Part shown: positions 1 to 6,039 of the stretch, piece by piece
How the letters are laid out: the number at the start of each line of letters is the position of its first letter
Position numbering within the stretch: position 1 is the first letter of the stretch
Source: CAYYJM01 sp964471755
GTDB taxonomy: Bacteria; Planctomycetota; Planctomycetia; Gemmatales; Gemmataceae
Length of the DNA: 8,292 bases
Reading direction: 5' to 3'
Assembly (NCBI GenBank): GCA_964471755.1
Contig: CAYYJM010000271.1
Location: 1-8,292 of the forward strand
Translations under genes and position numbers: made by a program
The notes under the pieces: generated by a model
The model's database searches: none
Told to the model about the DNA's origin: nothing
The model's input: the letters and a program-made list of their open reading frames with translations, nothing else

Positions 1-645
1 GAACGTGCCGCCGCCGAGGTCGAAGACGGCGATCGTCTTGTGTTCCTTCTTGTCCAGCCCGTAGGCGATCGCCGCCGCGGTCGGCTCGTTGACGATGCGC
101 ATCCGCTGCTTGGTGACGGTGCCCTTGATCGGGTCCTTCAGTTCCCACTCGGTCTTGAAGCCGGCAATCTGGGCGGCCTCGATGGTCGCCTGACGCTGGG
201 CGTCGTTGAAGTACGCCGGCACCGTGATGACGGCGTAGTTGACCGTGTGGCCCAGGTAAGCCTCGGCCGACTCCTTGAGCTTGCGCAGGACCATCGCCGA
301 GATTTCCGGCGGCGCATAGGCCTTGCCGTCGATCTCGACGCGGGCCGGTTCGTCGGCCGCACCGACGATCTTGTAGGGAACCAGCTTCTCTTCCGAAACG
401 AGTTCCTTGCGGCGTCGGCCCATGAACCGCTTGATCGAGTAGAGGGTGCGGTGCGGGTTGGTCACCGCCTGGCGCTTGGCGGGTTCGCCGACGAGCCGAT
501 CGCCCTTGTCCGTGAAGGCGACGACGCTGGGCGTCAGCCGACTTCCTTCCTGATTCGCAATGACCTTGACCTCTTTGCCTTCCATGACCGCAACCACCGA
601 GTTGGTGGTGCCCAGGTCGATACCGATAATCACTTCCGCTGCCAT
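1..645 (-). CDS. dnaK: DnaK (Hsp70) molecular chaperone, N-terminal part; 3' end beyond window
   Basis: Hsp70 chaperones bind and release unfolded proteins in the cytoplasm through an ATP cycle driven by a J-protein and a nucleotide exchange factor. The visible 215 residues are most of the first half of the ATPase domain: phosphate-1 loop IGIDLGTTNS (residues 7-16, Asp10), YSIKRFMGR around catalytic Lys72, VPAYFNDAQRQAT (142-154), VNEPTAAAIAYG (185-196, Glu187) and DLGGGTF (209-215) at the window edge. The start ATG is at 645-643, preceded by AAAGGAG at 652-658 with 6 nt spacing. Compared with my memory of E. coli DnaK, the fold is collinear except for 16 extra residues between Gly162 and Arg183, just where J-proteins dock. 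No grpE or dnaJ lies upstream and no CIRCE element is seen; downstream genes are outside the window. Identity is very sure; whether it is the main DnaK or a paralogue is not. Confidence 0.97.
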   Translation of the reverse strand, partial: MAAEVIIGIDLGTTNSVVAVMEGKEVKVIANQEGSRLTPSVVAFTDKGDRLVGEPAKRQAVTNPHRTLYSIKRFMGRRRKELVSEEKLVPYKIVGAADEPARVEIDGKAYAPPEISAMVLRKLKESAEAYLGHTVNYAVITVPAYFNDAQRQATIEAAQIAGFKTEWELKDPIKGTVTKQRMRIVNEPTAAAIAYGLDKKEHKTIAVFDLGGGTF

Positions 646-745
646 GATATGCTCCTTTCCCGGCGGCCGATTCGCGACAACCGCCGTGCCTCGTCTGCTG
701 TGCCGGGAGATCCTCGTCGCCATGCAAGGGACGATCGCACGGGTT

Positions 746-774
746 ATTCTCGCCGGATTCGGGGCGAGGGGCAA
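746..774 (-). promoter_or_regulatory. candidate sigma-70-type promoter for dnaK
   Basis: On the minus strand TTGCCC (774-769) is followed after 17 bp by GAGAAT (751-746), each matching four of six consensus bases. Transcription would start near 739, leaving a leader of about 94 nt before the dnaK ATG. The match is modest and in GC-rich DNA could be chance. No heat-shock-type element is seen next to it. Confidence 0.3.
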
Positions 775-1047
775 TGGCCTGTCGAACACCCCCGCGACAG
801 AATGGATCTCCGATTCGATGCCGGGTGTAGTGCAACCAGTGTGCCGTTGAGGGATGTTCTTCTCTCTTTGCTCCAGGTGCCCCGAATCAGGCTCGAAATC
901 GGGCGATCAACCCTGGTTTCGCCTACCACTGTCCGAACGTGACTGCCATTTCGGCAGATTGCCTCCCTCGACGAGCTTCCGGGCGAGACAATCTGGCATC
1001 ACGATGAAAAATCGCTCGTTCCGGGAGGGTTCTGGCGTGGCAACCCG

Positions 1048-1076
1048 TTGACGGTGCAGGGGGTACGATCTAGGAT
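1048..1076 (+). promoter_or_regulatory. candidate sigma-70-type promoter for pheA-tpiA
   Basis: TTGACG (1048-1053), exactly 17 bp of spacer, then TAGGAT (1071-1076). The -35 box matches TTGACA at five of six positions and the -10 box has T1, A2, A5 and T6 of TATAAT. A start near 1083 would give a leader of about 35 nt before the ATG at 1118. It is the best promoter match in the window and has the right direction and distance to drive pheA and, by read-through, tpiA. Confidence 0.6.
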
Positions 1077-1117
1077 AGTTCCCAAGTTGGCGGGGTACCA
1101 ACGTCGCGGGGGCAATC

Positions 1118-2255
1118 ATGGGGCGTGACAAAGAGGGTGCCGGAAGCGGCAAGTCCAATGCCAAATCGCTGCGGGACCTGCGCAGCCAGATCGACAAGGT
1201 CGATCTGGAGATCCTCAAACTCATCAACAACCGCGCCAAGCTCGCCCTGGAAATCGGCAAACTCAAGTCCGACAACGGCGACGAGGTCTTCTCACTTGCT
1301 CGTGAAGAGGAAGTTCTCCAGAACGTCATTCAGCTAAACGAAAAAGCGAAGGGCGTCCTGCCCGGCCAGGCCGTGCGGGCCATCTTCCGCGAGATCATGA
1401 GCGGCTCACGGGCCTTGCAGAAGACCTTCAAGGTCGCCTACCTCGGGCCGGAGTACAGCTTCAGCCATCTCGCCTCGCTGGAGCGTTATGGAGCCAGTAT
1501 CGAGTACGTCGCGGTCGGTAGCATCGCCGCCGTCTTCGAGGAAGTTGATCGCGGCCACGTTGATTTCGGCGTCGTGCCGGTCGAGAACTCCACCGATGGT
1601 CGGATCGCTGATACGCTGGACATGTTCCAGCGGTTCCCGCATCTGCTGATCTGTGCCGAGATCCGCTTGCAGATCCACCTTCATCTGCTGGCCAACTGTG
1701 AGCAGCAGGACATTCGTCGGGTCTACAGCAAGCCACAGGCTCTGTCCCAGTGTCGGAACTGGTTGAGCAAGAACGTGCCGCACGCCGTTCTCAAGGACGT
1801 GGCCAGCACGGCCTGGGCCGCCGAGCTGGCCAGCAAGGAGCCCGGAGCGGCGGCCGTCGCCAGTCGGCAGGCGGCGGTCAAGTATGGCCTGCGCATCCTG
1901 TTCACCGAGATCGAGGATTCGCCCTACAACGAGACACGTTTCGCCGTCGTTGGCCGACACCGGGCCGGCAAGACGGGTCGGGACAAGACGGCTCTCATGT
2001 TCCGTCTGCCCCACAGTCCGGGAGCCCTGGCCAGCGTGCTGGACACTTTGGCCCAGAACAAGCTCAACCTCACCTGGATCGAATCGTTCNNNNNNNNNNG
2101 CGCGTACGCCCAAGCCGGAATACCTGTTCTTCGTCGATCTCGAAGGGCACCGCGACGATGCCAAGGTGGCCAAGACGCTCAAGGCCCTGGAAGCCCTGTG
2201 CCTGGAGATGACCATTCTCGGCTCGTTCCCGTTTGCCACGCTCGCGTCTTCCTGA
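1118..2255 (+). CDS. pheA: bifunctional chorismate mutase / prephenate dehydratase (P-protein), with a 10-N assembly gap
   Basis: Converts chorismate to prephenate and prephenate to phenylpyruvate, the committed steps to phenylalanine, in the cytosol. Three domains are visible: an AroQ-type chorismate mutase at about residues 17-101 (basic residues near Arg22, Arg39, Lys50 and Arg62), a prephenate dehydratase at about 104-281 (VAYLGPEYSFSH, PVENSTDG 154-161, and the catalytic TRF motif 273-275), and a C-terminal ACT domain from about 290 (SPGAL, then WIESF). Ns at 2090-2099 break the frame: residue 324 ends at 2089 in one frame and the ACT domain resumes at 2100 (ARTPKPEYLFFVDLEGH) in the next, ending at TGA 2253-2255. 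The true gap length must be a multiple of three for an intact gene, so this is an assembly artefact and not a frameshift. The start ATG has only a weak G-rich ribosome site. tpiA begins 13 bp after the stop. Confidence 0.95.
2090..2099. other. run of ten Ns (assembly gap) inside pheA
   Basis: Ten undetermined bases fall in the ACT domain immediately after the codon for the Phe of IESF. The coding frame shifts by one across the run, so the placeholder length of ten cannot be the true length if the gene is intact; 9 or 12 would restore the frame. The hidden bases probably encode the Pro of the ESxP motif that helps bind phenylalanine in this family. Confidence 0.95.
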
Positions 2256-2268
2256 AGAGGATTGGTCC

Positions 2269-3054
2269 ATGCGGCAGAAGATCGTTGTCGGTAACTGGAA
2301 GATGAACACCACCCGCGAGACGGGCCGCAAACTGGCCGTGAAGCTCGTCGAGAAGTGCGGCCAGGAAACCGACGTTCGCGTCGGTGTCTGTCCGCCGACC
2401 TGCTACCTGCCGCTGATCGGCGAGGAACTCCGCAGCAGTTCCATCGGTCTGGGCGGCCAGAACTGTCACTACGAGAAGAGCGGTGCCTACACCGGCGAGA
2501 CCAGTCCGACCATGCTGGCCGACCTGGGTTGTCGCTACGTCATTCTCGGCCACAGCGAGCGTCGGCACGGTCTGGGCGAGACGGACGTCTTCATCAACCG
2601 GAAGGTCCAGGCGGCCCTGGGCGTCGGTCTGGAGGTCATCCTCTGCCTGGGCGAACTGCTGGCCGAGCGGCAGGCCAACCAGACGTTCGCGGTTCTCGAA
2701 CGTCAGCTGTCCGGCTCGCTGGCCGACATCGATGCGGCCGCCCTGGAGAAGGTCATTCTGGCCTACGAGCCGGTCTGGGCCATCGGCACGGGCGTGATCG
2801 CCACCTCGGCGCAGGCCCAGGAGGCGCACCACTTCATTCGCAACTGGATTCACGCTCGCCTCGGTGAGAAGGCGGCGGCCCGCATTCCCATTCTCTACGG
2901 TGGCAGCGTCAAGGCCACCGGCAGTGAGCAGGCGGCTGCCACGGTTCGGGAACTGGCCAGCCAGCCCGACATCGATGGCGGCCTCGTCGGCGGGGCGAGC
3001 CTTGTTCCCGAGGACTTCCTCAAGATCATTGAGATCGTTCGGGAAGTGGGCTGA
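2269..3054 (+). CDS. tpiA: triosephosphate isomerase
   Basis: Interconverts dihydroxyacetone phosphate and glyceraldehyde 3-phosphate in glycolysis and gluconeogenesis in the cytosol. The 261 residues, close to the usual 250, carry all catalytic parts: GNWKMN (8-13, Lys11), VILGHSERR (91-99, His95), AYEPVWAIGTG (165-175, Glu167 and flexible loop 6), YGGSV (210-214) and GGLVGGASL (237-245) for phosphate binding. The ATG at 2269 is chosen over one at 2233 because the conserved family begins at RQKIVVGNWKMN and because AAGAGG (2255-2260), overlapping the pheA stop, sits 8 nt upstream. The gene probably shares the pheA transcript. It converges on hisI with 6 bp between the two stop codons, so no separate terminator fits there. 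Confidence 0.97.
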   Translation: MRQKIVVGNWKMNTTRETGRKLAVKLVEKCGQETDVRVGVCPPTCYLPLIGEELRSSSIGLGGQNCHYEKSGAYTGETSPTMLADLGCRYVILGHSERRHGLGETDVFINRKVQAALGVGLEVILCLGELLAERQANQTFAVLERQLSGSLADIDAAALEKVILAYEPVWAIGTGVIATSAQAQEAHHFIRNWIHARLGEKAAARIPILYGGSVKATGSEQAAATVRELASQPDIDGGLVGGASLVPEDFLKIIEIVREVG

Positions 3055-3060
3055 TCGGCG

Positions 3061-3438
3061 TCACTTCCGATACACCGTCGCCGGGTCGAACAGCCGCTCG
3101 GCGACCGTTTGCAGTTCGCCGTCCTGCACGCGCCGGAAGAAGCAGCTCGCGTACCCCTCGTGGCACGCCGCTCCGCCGACCTGCTCGACCTTGAGCAGGA
3201 CCGTGTCGGCATCGCAATCGACGAGGATCTCGCGCACGAGTTGAACGTGGCCGGACTCCTCGCCCTTGCGCCAGAGTTTGCCCCGGCTACGGCTGAAGTA
3301 GACGGCCCGGCCGGTTCGTACGGTTTCGTCGAACGCCTCGCGGTTCATCCAGGCGAGCATGAGAACCTGGCCTGTCGTGGCGTCCTGAGCGACGACCGGC
3401 ACCAGTCCGCCGGCCTTGTCGAAGTCGAGCGTGAACAT
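3061..3438 (-). CDS. hisI: phosphoribosyl-AMP cyclohydrolase
   Basis: Third step of histidine synthesis: opens the adenine ring of phosphoribosyl-AMP to give ProFAR, using zinc and magnesium. The 125 residues match a stand-alone HisI without a fused HisE pyrophosphohydrolase domain. Visible motifs are the N-terminal LVPVVAQDATTGQVLMLAWMN, the YFSRSRGKLWRKGEESGH block (47-64), the metal site DCDAD (74-78), and the zinc cysteines Cys75, Cys92 (in AACHEGYASCFF) and Cys99. The open frame continues upstream to 3687, but the family begins at MFTLDFDK; the ATG at 3438-3436 has GAGG (3447-3444) 5 nt upstream. No other his gene is visible, so the pathway is dispersed or lies elsewhere. It follows apt on the same strand after 88 bp that hold a strong palindrome. 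Confidence 0.95.
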   Translation of the reverse strand: MFTLDFDKAGGLVPVVAQDATTGQVLMLAWMNREAFDETVRTGRAVYFSRSRGKLWRKGEESGHVQLVREILVDCDADTVLLKVEQVGGAACHEGYASCFFRRVQDGELQTVAERLFDPATVYRK

Positions 3439-3458
3439 GGTAACCTCGGCCCCATCTA

Positions 3459-3512
3459 GCCGCCGGCTTGCCGGCGGGATTTGGTCTCGAAGACCGCCGG
3501 CAAGGCGGCGGC
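3459..3512. repeat. double palindrome between apt and hisI
   Basis: Two 19-bp arms (3459-3477 and 3494-3512) are inverted copies of each other with one mismatch, around a 16-bp centre. The left arm is itself a perfect palindrome (CCGCCGGC-TT-GCCGGCGG), the right arm an imperfect one, and the centre has a 5-bp stem, GGTCT-CGA-AGACC (3483-3495). The unit can thus fold as one long hairpin or as three small ones. It lies 14 bp beyond the apt stop and 20 bp before the hisI ATG. No T-run follows on either strand, so a classic intrinsic terminator is not supported; it looks like a REP-type intergenic palindrome that may protect or attenuate the apt transcript. Confidence 0.75.
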
Positions 3513-3526
3513 AAAATGAAGAGATG

Positions 3527-4039
3527 TCAGAACCGCAGCAGGCTGAACACGTCGTAGCCGGCCAGTTTCTCGCGACCGTGGAGGAAACCGAGTTCGACCA
3601 GGACGGCGACGCCGAGGACCTGGCCGCCGGCCTTCTCGACCAGCTTGCAGCCGGCGACCATGGTGCCGCCGGTGGCGAGGACGTCATCGACTAGCAGGAC
3701 ACGGGCGTTCGGCTTGACGGCGTCGATGTGCATGTGGAGTTCGGCCGTGCCATACTCCAGGTCGTATGCCAGGGAGTGCGTCCGATAGGGCAGCTTGCCC
3801 GGCTTGCGGAGTGGTAGAAGCGGCCGATGCAGCAGGATGGCCAGCGGGGCGGCGAACAGGAAGCCGCGGGCCTCGACGGCGGCGATGGCATCCGGGGCCT
3901 GGGGCCGATAGCGGTCGGCGAGCTGCTCGATGGACGCCTGGAACGCCGCCGGATCGGCTAGCAGGGGCGTGATGTCCTTGAACAGGATGCCCGGTTTGGG
4001 AAAATCGGGAATGTCCCGGATGTACGCCGTCAGGTCCAT
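3527..4039 (-). CDS. apt: adenine phosphoribosyltransferase
   Basis: Purine salvage: adenine plus PRPP gives AMP and pyrophosphate in the cytosol. The 170 residues fit the usual length. They show the N-terminal IRDIPDFPKPGILFKDITPLL (7-27), AVEARGF (54-60) of the adenine pocket, RKPGKLPY (78-85) of the flexible loop region, LEYG (94-97), and the PRPP-binding motif VLLVDDVLATGGTM (114-127). An in-frame ATG exists as far up as 4258, but that extension overlaps the GNAT gene and has no family likeness; the ATG at 4039-4037 starts MDLTAYIRDIPDFPKPG and has GGGAG (4050-4046) 6 nt upstream. It is divergent from the GNAT gene with 58 bp between starts. hisI lies downstream and may be on the same transcript, subject to the palindrome between them. 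Confidence 0.96.
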   Translation of the reverse strand: MDLTAYIRDIPDFPKPGILFKDITPLLADPAAFQASIEQLADRYRPQAPDAIAAVEARGFLFAAPLAILLHRPLLPLRKPGKLPYRTHSLAYDLEYGTAELHMHIDAVKPNARVLLVDDVLATGGTMVAGCKLVEKAGGQVLGVAVLVELGFLHGREKLAGYDVFSLLRF

Positions 4040-4045
4040 GTCGTA

Positions 4046-4050
4046 CTCCC
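4046..4050 (-). promoter_or_regulatory. ribosome binding site that fixes the apt start
   Basis: GGGAG on the minus strand lies 6 nt before the ATG at 4039. This, together with the family N-terminus, decides against the much longer frame that runs into the neighbouring GNAT gene. Confidence 0.7.
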
Positions 4051-4066
4051 ACAAAGGTATACGGAG

Positions 4067-4095
4067 AGGGTACGACCTCGACTCCCCGGAGGCAA
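4067..4095 (-). promoter_or_regulatory. weak candidate promoter for apt
   Basis: TTGCCT (4095-4090), 17 bp, TACCCT (4072-4067) on the minus strand would start transcription near 4060, about 20 nt before the apt ATG. The match is weak (four and three of six bases) and overlaps the GNAT ribosome site on the other strand, but the 58-bp divergent spacer leaves few other places for a promoter. Confidence 0.2.
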
Positions 4096-4097
4096 CC

Positions 4098-4580
4098 ATG
4101 TCGAACGACCGCACCATCACCATCCGCCCCGCCCGTGCCGACGACCTGGAGACGATCGTCGCGTTCAACGCCGCGATGGCCCTGGAGACGGAACAGTTGA
4201 CGCTCGATCGCGGGACCCTGCGAGCCGGTGTCGTCGCCGGCCTGGCCGATGTGACCAAGGCCCGCTACTTCGTCGCCGAGATCGAGGATCGGGTCGTCGG
4301 CCAGCTGATGCTGACGCTGGAGTGGAGCGACTGGCGCAACGGTTGGCTGTGGTGGATCCAGAGCGTCTACGTCACCCCGGACGCGCGGCGACTGGGTGTG
4401 TTCCGCTCGCTCTACTGGCACGTCGAAGCCGCGGCACGTTCCGCCGGCGATGTGGCCGGCATCCGACTGTACATGGAACGCGACAACATCCGGGCCGAGG
4501 CGACCTACCGGGCTCTGGGGATGGAGCGGACGCACTACGTCGTCCTGGAGCGTGTGCCGCTGGACCCGTCGGCGGACTGA
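4098..4580 (+). CDS. GNAT-family N-acetyltransferase
   Basis: A 160-residue acetyl-CoA-dependent acetyltransferase of unknown substrate. The N-terminus ITIRPARADDLETIVAFN is the typical first strand and helix of the GNAT fold. WIQSVYVTPDARRLGVFRSLY (86-106) is the acetyl-CoA-binding strand and loop, with the R/QxxGxG/A motif present as RRLGVF (97-102), where Phe replaces the last small residue. RLYMERDNIRAEATYRALGM (123-142) is the conserved C-terminal part. The ATG at 4098 has a perfect GGAGG (4088-4092) 5 nt upstream. The gene is divergent from apt and convergent with the DUF58 gene, 18 bp between stops. Candidate substrates (free amines, ribosomal protein, antibiotic) cannot be told apart from sequence alone. 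Confidence 0.9.
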   Translation: MSNDRTITIRPARADDLETIVAFNAAMALETEQLTLDRGTLRAGVVAGLADVTKARYFVAEIEDRVVGQLMLTLEWSDWRNGWLWWIQSVYVTPDARRLGVFRSLYWHVEAAARSAGDVAGIRLYMERDNIRAEATYRALGMERTHYVVLERVPLDPSAD

Positions 4581-4598
4581 GTGGCCGAAACGCATCCC

Positions 4599-5975
4599 TC
4601 ACGCCATCTGATACGGGGCGCTGCGATCGACGTGAGCGCGGCAGAGATCGGGGAGCATCTCCGCACTGACCAGGTGACGCACGTCGCGGAGATTCTGCCC
4701 CCAGAGACGCTTGTAGGCCGTGTCCAGAGCGTCATCGTCGAGCAGGACCAGCACGACCGTGACGGCGTAACCCTGGCGACGCAGGTTGCCCAGCGTGATC
4801 GCCGTCTCGGTCGAAACGGTGGCCAGGACCGCCAGGACGGTCGCGTCTCGGGGCATCCGACTCTGCGTCTCCTGCACCAGGCCGGGAAGGTCAAGACCAT
4901 CGCCCAACTCGGCAAGGGCGAGAACCTCGCGGATGCGCTGGAGCTGGTCGCTGCCGCGCCGCGTCGGGACGATGAGCGGGTCGAGACGCTGAACGTCGTC
5001 GGCCTCGCCCTGAGCCTGGCTGGCCTCGCGGCGGGTGCGCGGATCGAGACGCTCGCGCTGCTGACGAAGGCGATCGGCGCAGTTGCCGGCGTTGGTCACG
5101 AGGCCGACCTGCTGGCCGATCTCGCACAGGGCTCCGGCCAGCGAGGCGGCGGCCGTTACGGCCAACTCGGAGCGATGCGGTTCGCCGCGATCGTGGTACG
5201 CCTCGCGATGCAGGTCGAGCAGGATCGTCGCCCCGGAGAGGGTGGACGGCTCCGTCAGCTTCGAGTGCAGGACGCCCGTGCGTGCGGTCGCCTTCCAGTG
5301 GATGCGGTTGAGCGGATCGCCCGGCTCGTAACGCCGCACGCCGGCGATGCGCGTCGGATCCTCGTAGAGGCGGTGGCTCAGCGTGACATCGCCGATGGGC
5401 CGGCGCGAGGTCAGGTCGTAGCCGGTCAGCGGCACGACACGCGGGTAGACGAGCAGGTAGCGCGGCTCCGTCTCGACGCGAAAGCGCCGGTGCAGGCCGA
5501 AGAGGTCGCCGTTCTCGACGATGGCCGGGCCGATCTGGAAGTAGCCCCGGCCAACGCATTCGATGGCGTAGGTGACCTCGAGTTCACCGCCGCCCCAGAG
5601 CATGCCGACGTGGAGTCGCTTGCCCTTGACCTTGAGACGCGGATACCGCGCGTCGAGGGCGAAGCGTGGCAGGAGATCCTCGACGAGGAACCAGGGCACC
5701 GGGAGCCAGCCGTCATTGCGGATCGTCAGGGCGACGTGGACGTGGTCGCCGACCTCGGCGGCCAGGACATCGGGCTGATCGACGACGCCGGGCCGCTTCT
5801 CGGCGGCCAGCATGCGACAGACGCGCGTGGCGGTCAGGGCGTTGGTCCAGCGCTGGCCAAGGAACCGGCTGAGCAGGAGCATGGCGATCAGGACGTAGGC
5901 CGCGTAGGCGAGCGCCCCGGACTCGAGGAACAGAGCGGCCAGCAGCAGCAGGAGCAGACCGACAACCCAGCGCAT
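4599..5975 (-). CDS. DUF58 membrane-anchored protein (vWA-like fold), usual partner of MoxR ATPases
   Basis: 458 residues. Two hydrophobic segments at about 3-18 and 21-37 anchor the N-terminus in the membrane. A beta-rich part follows (about 70-180, NDGWLPVPWFLVEDLLP), then the DUF58 signature GVRRYEPGDPLNRIHWKATAR (212-232), then a vWA-like domain beginning ATILLDLHREAY (249-260). The metal-binding DxSxS typical of vWA domains is not seen there. DUF58 proteins occur beside MoxR AAA+ ATPases and are thought to be their clients or adaptors; the process served is unknown. The frame is open up to 6185, but the ATG at 5975 gives a clean membrane start and has GGAGG (5985-5981) 5 nt before it. 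moxR is upstream on the same strand with a methyltransferase gene and a hairpin between. Family call is sure; function is not. Confidence 0.9.
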   Translation of the reverse strand: MRWVVGLLLLLLAALFLESGALAYAAYVLIAMLLLSRFLGQRWTNALTATRVCRMLAAEKRPGVVDQPDVLAAEVGDHVHVALTIRNDGWLPVPWFLVEDLLPRFALDARYPRLKVKGKRLHVGMLWGGGELEVTYAIECVGRGYFQIGPAIVENGDLFGLHRRFRVETEPRYLLVYPRVVPLTGYDLTSRRPIGDVTLSHRLYEDPTRIAGVRRYEPGDPLNRIHWKATARTGVLHSKLTEPSTLSGATILLDLHREAYHDRGEPHRSELAVTAAASLAGALCEIGQQVGLVTNAGNCADRLRQQRERLDPRTRREASQAQGEADDVQRLDPLIVPTRRGSDQLQRIREVLALAELGDGLDLPGLVQETQSRMPRDATVLAVLATVSTETAITLGNLRRQGYAVTVVLVLLDDDALDTAYKRLWGQNLRDVRHLVSAEMLPDLCRAHVDRSAPYQMA

Positions 5976-5980
5976 GAGCC

Positions 5981-5985
5981 CCTCC
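5981..5985 (-). promoter_or_regulatory. ribosome binding site that fixes the DUF58 start
   Basis: Perfect GGAGG on the minus strand, 5 nt before the ATG at 5975. It decides this start over the upstream in-frame ATG near 6185, whose extra 70 residues would run through the palindromic repeat. Confidence 0.75.
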
Positions 5986-6000
5986 GGTGATACTCGGTTG

Positions 6001-6028
6001 AGTGTAGCCGGTGGCCGGATGGTCGCAA
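6001..6028 (-). promoter_or_regulatory. candidate promoter for the DUF58 gene
   Basis: On the minus strand TTGCGA (6028-6023), 16 bp, TACACT (6006-6001), each box with four of six consensus bases. Transcription would begin near 5994, about 20 nt before the ATG and just upstream of its GGAGG. It sits immediately downstream of the large inverted repeat, which fits independent transcription of DUF58. Confidence 0.35.
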
Positions 6029-6039
6029 GGGAAAAGCGA

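Larger units (their letters stand above)
646..1117. other. divergent intergenic region dnaK / pheA (472 bp)
   Basis: This stretch separates the divergent dnaK and pheA starts. It contains a strong rightward promoter candidate near pheA and a weaker leftward one near dnaK, listed separately. I looked for the CIRCE heat-shock operator (TTAGCACTC-N9-GAGTGCTAA) and a sigma-32-type CTTGAA/CCCCAT pair and found neither. A small dyad, GTTGG-N7-CCAAC at 1086-1102, lies in the presumed pheA leader but is too short to call an attenuator. Short open frames at 854-1051 (plus) and 744-929 (minus) lack good ribosome sites and recognisable sequence, so I do not call genes. No tRNA or other structured RNA was recognised. 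Confidence 0.7.

Noticed and set aside
40..942. 300-codon open frame on the plus strand
   Set aside because: It runs antisense to dnaK, whose conserved motifs are unmistakable, and then into the intergenic region; no family likeness.
854..1051. 65-codon open frame upstream of pheA, and a 61-codon frame at 744-929 on the minus strand
   Set aside because: No ribosome site of note, low-complexity composition, and the first ends at the pheA promoter; chance frames.
1086..1102. GTTGG-N7-CCAAC dyad in the pheA leader as an attenuator
   Set aside because: Only 5 bp, no leader peptide rich in Phe and no T-run; not enough for attenuation.
2090..2305. C-terminal tail of pheA in the frame that continues across the Ns to 2305
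   Set aside because: The tail has no ACT likeness and overlaps tpiA; the conserved ACT sequence is in the next frame and stops at 2255.
3684..4595. 303-codon open frame on the minus strand
   Set aside because: Crosses apt in another frame and lies antisense to GNAT; no recognisable sequence.
4581..5990. 469-codon open frame on the plus strand
   Set aside because: It lies wholly opposite the DUF58 gene, has no recognisable domain and no good ribosome site. High GC and codon bias make the antisense frame open.
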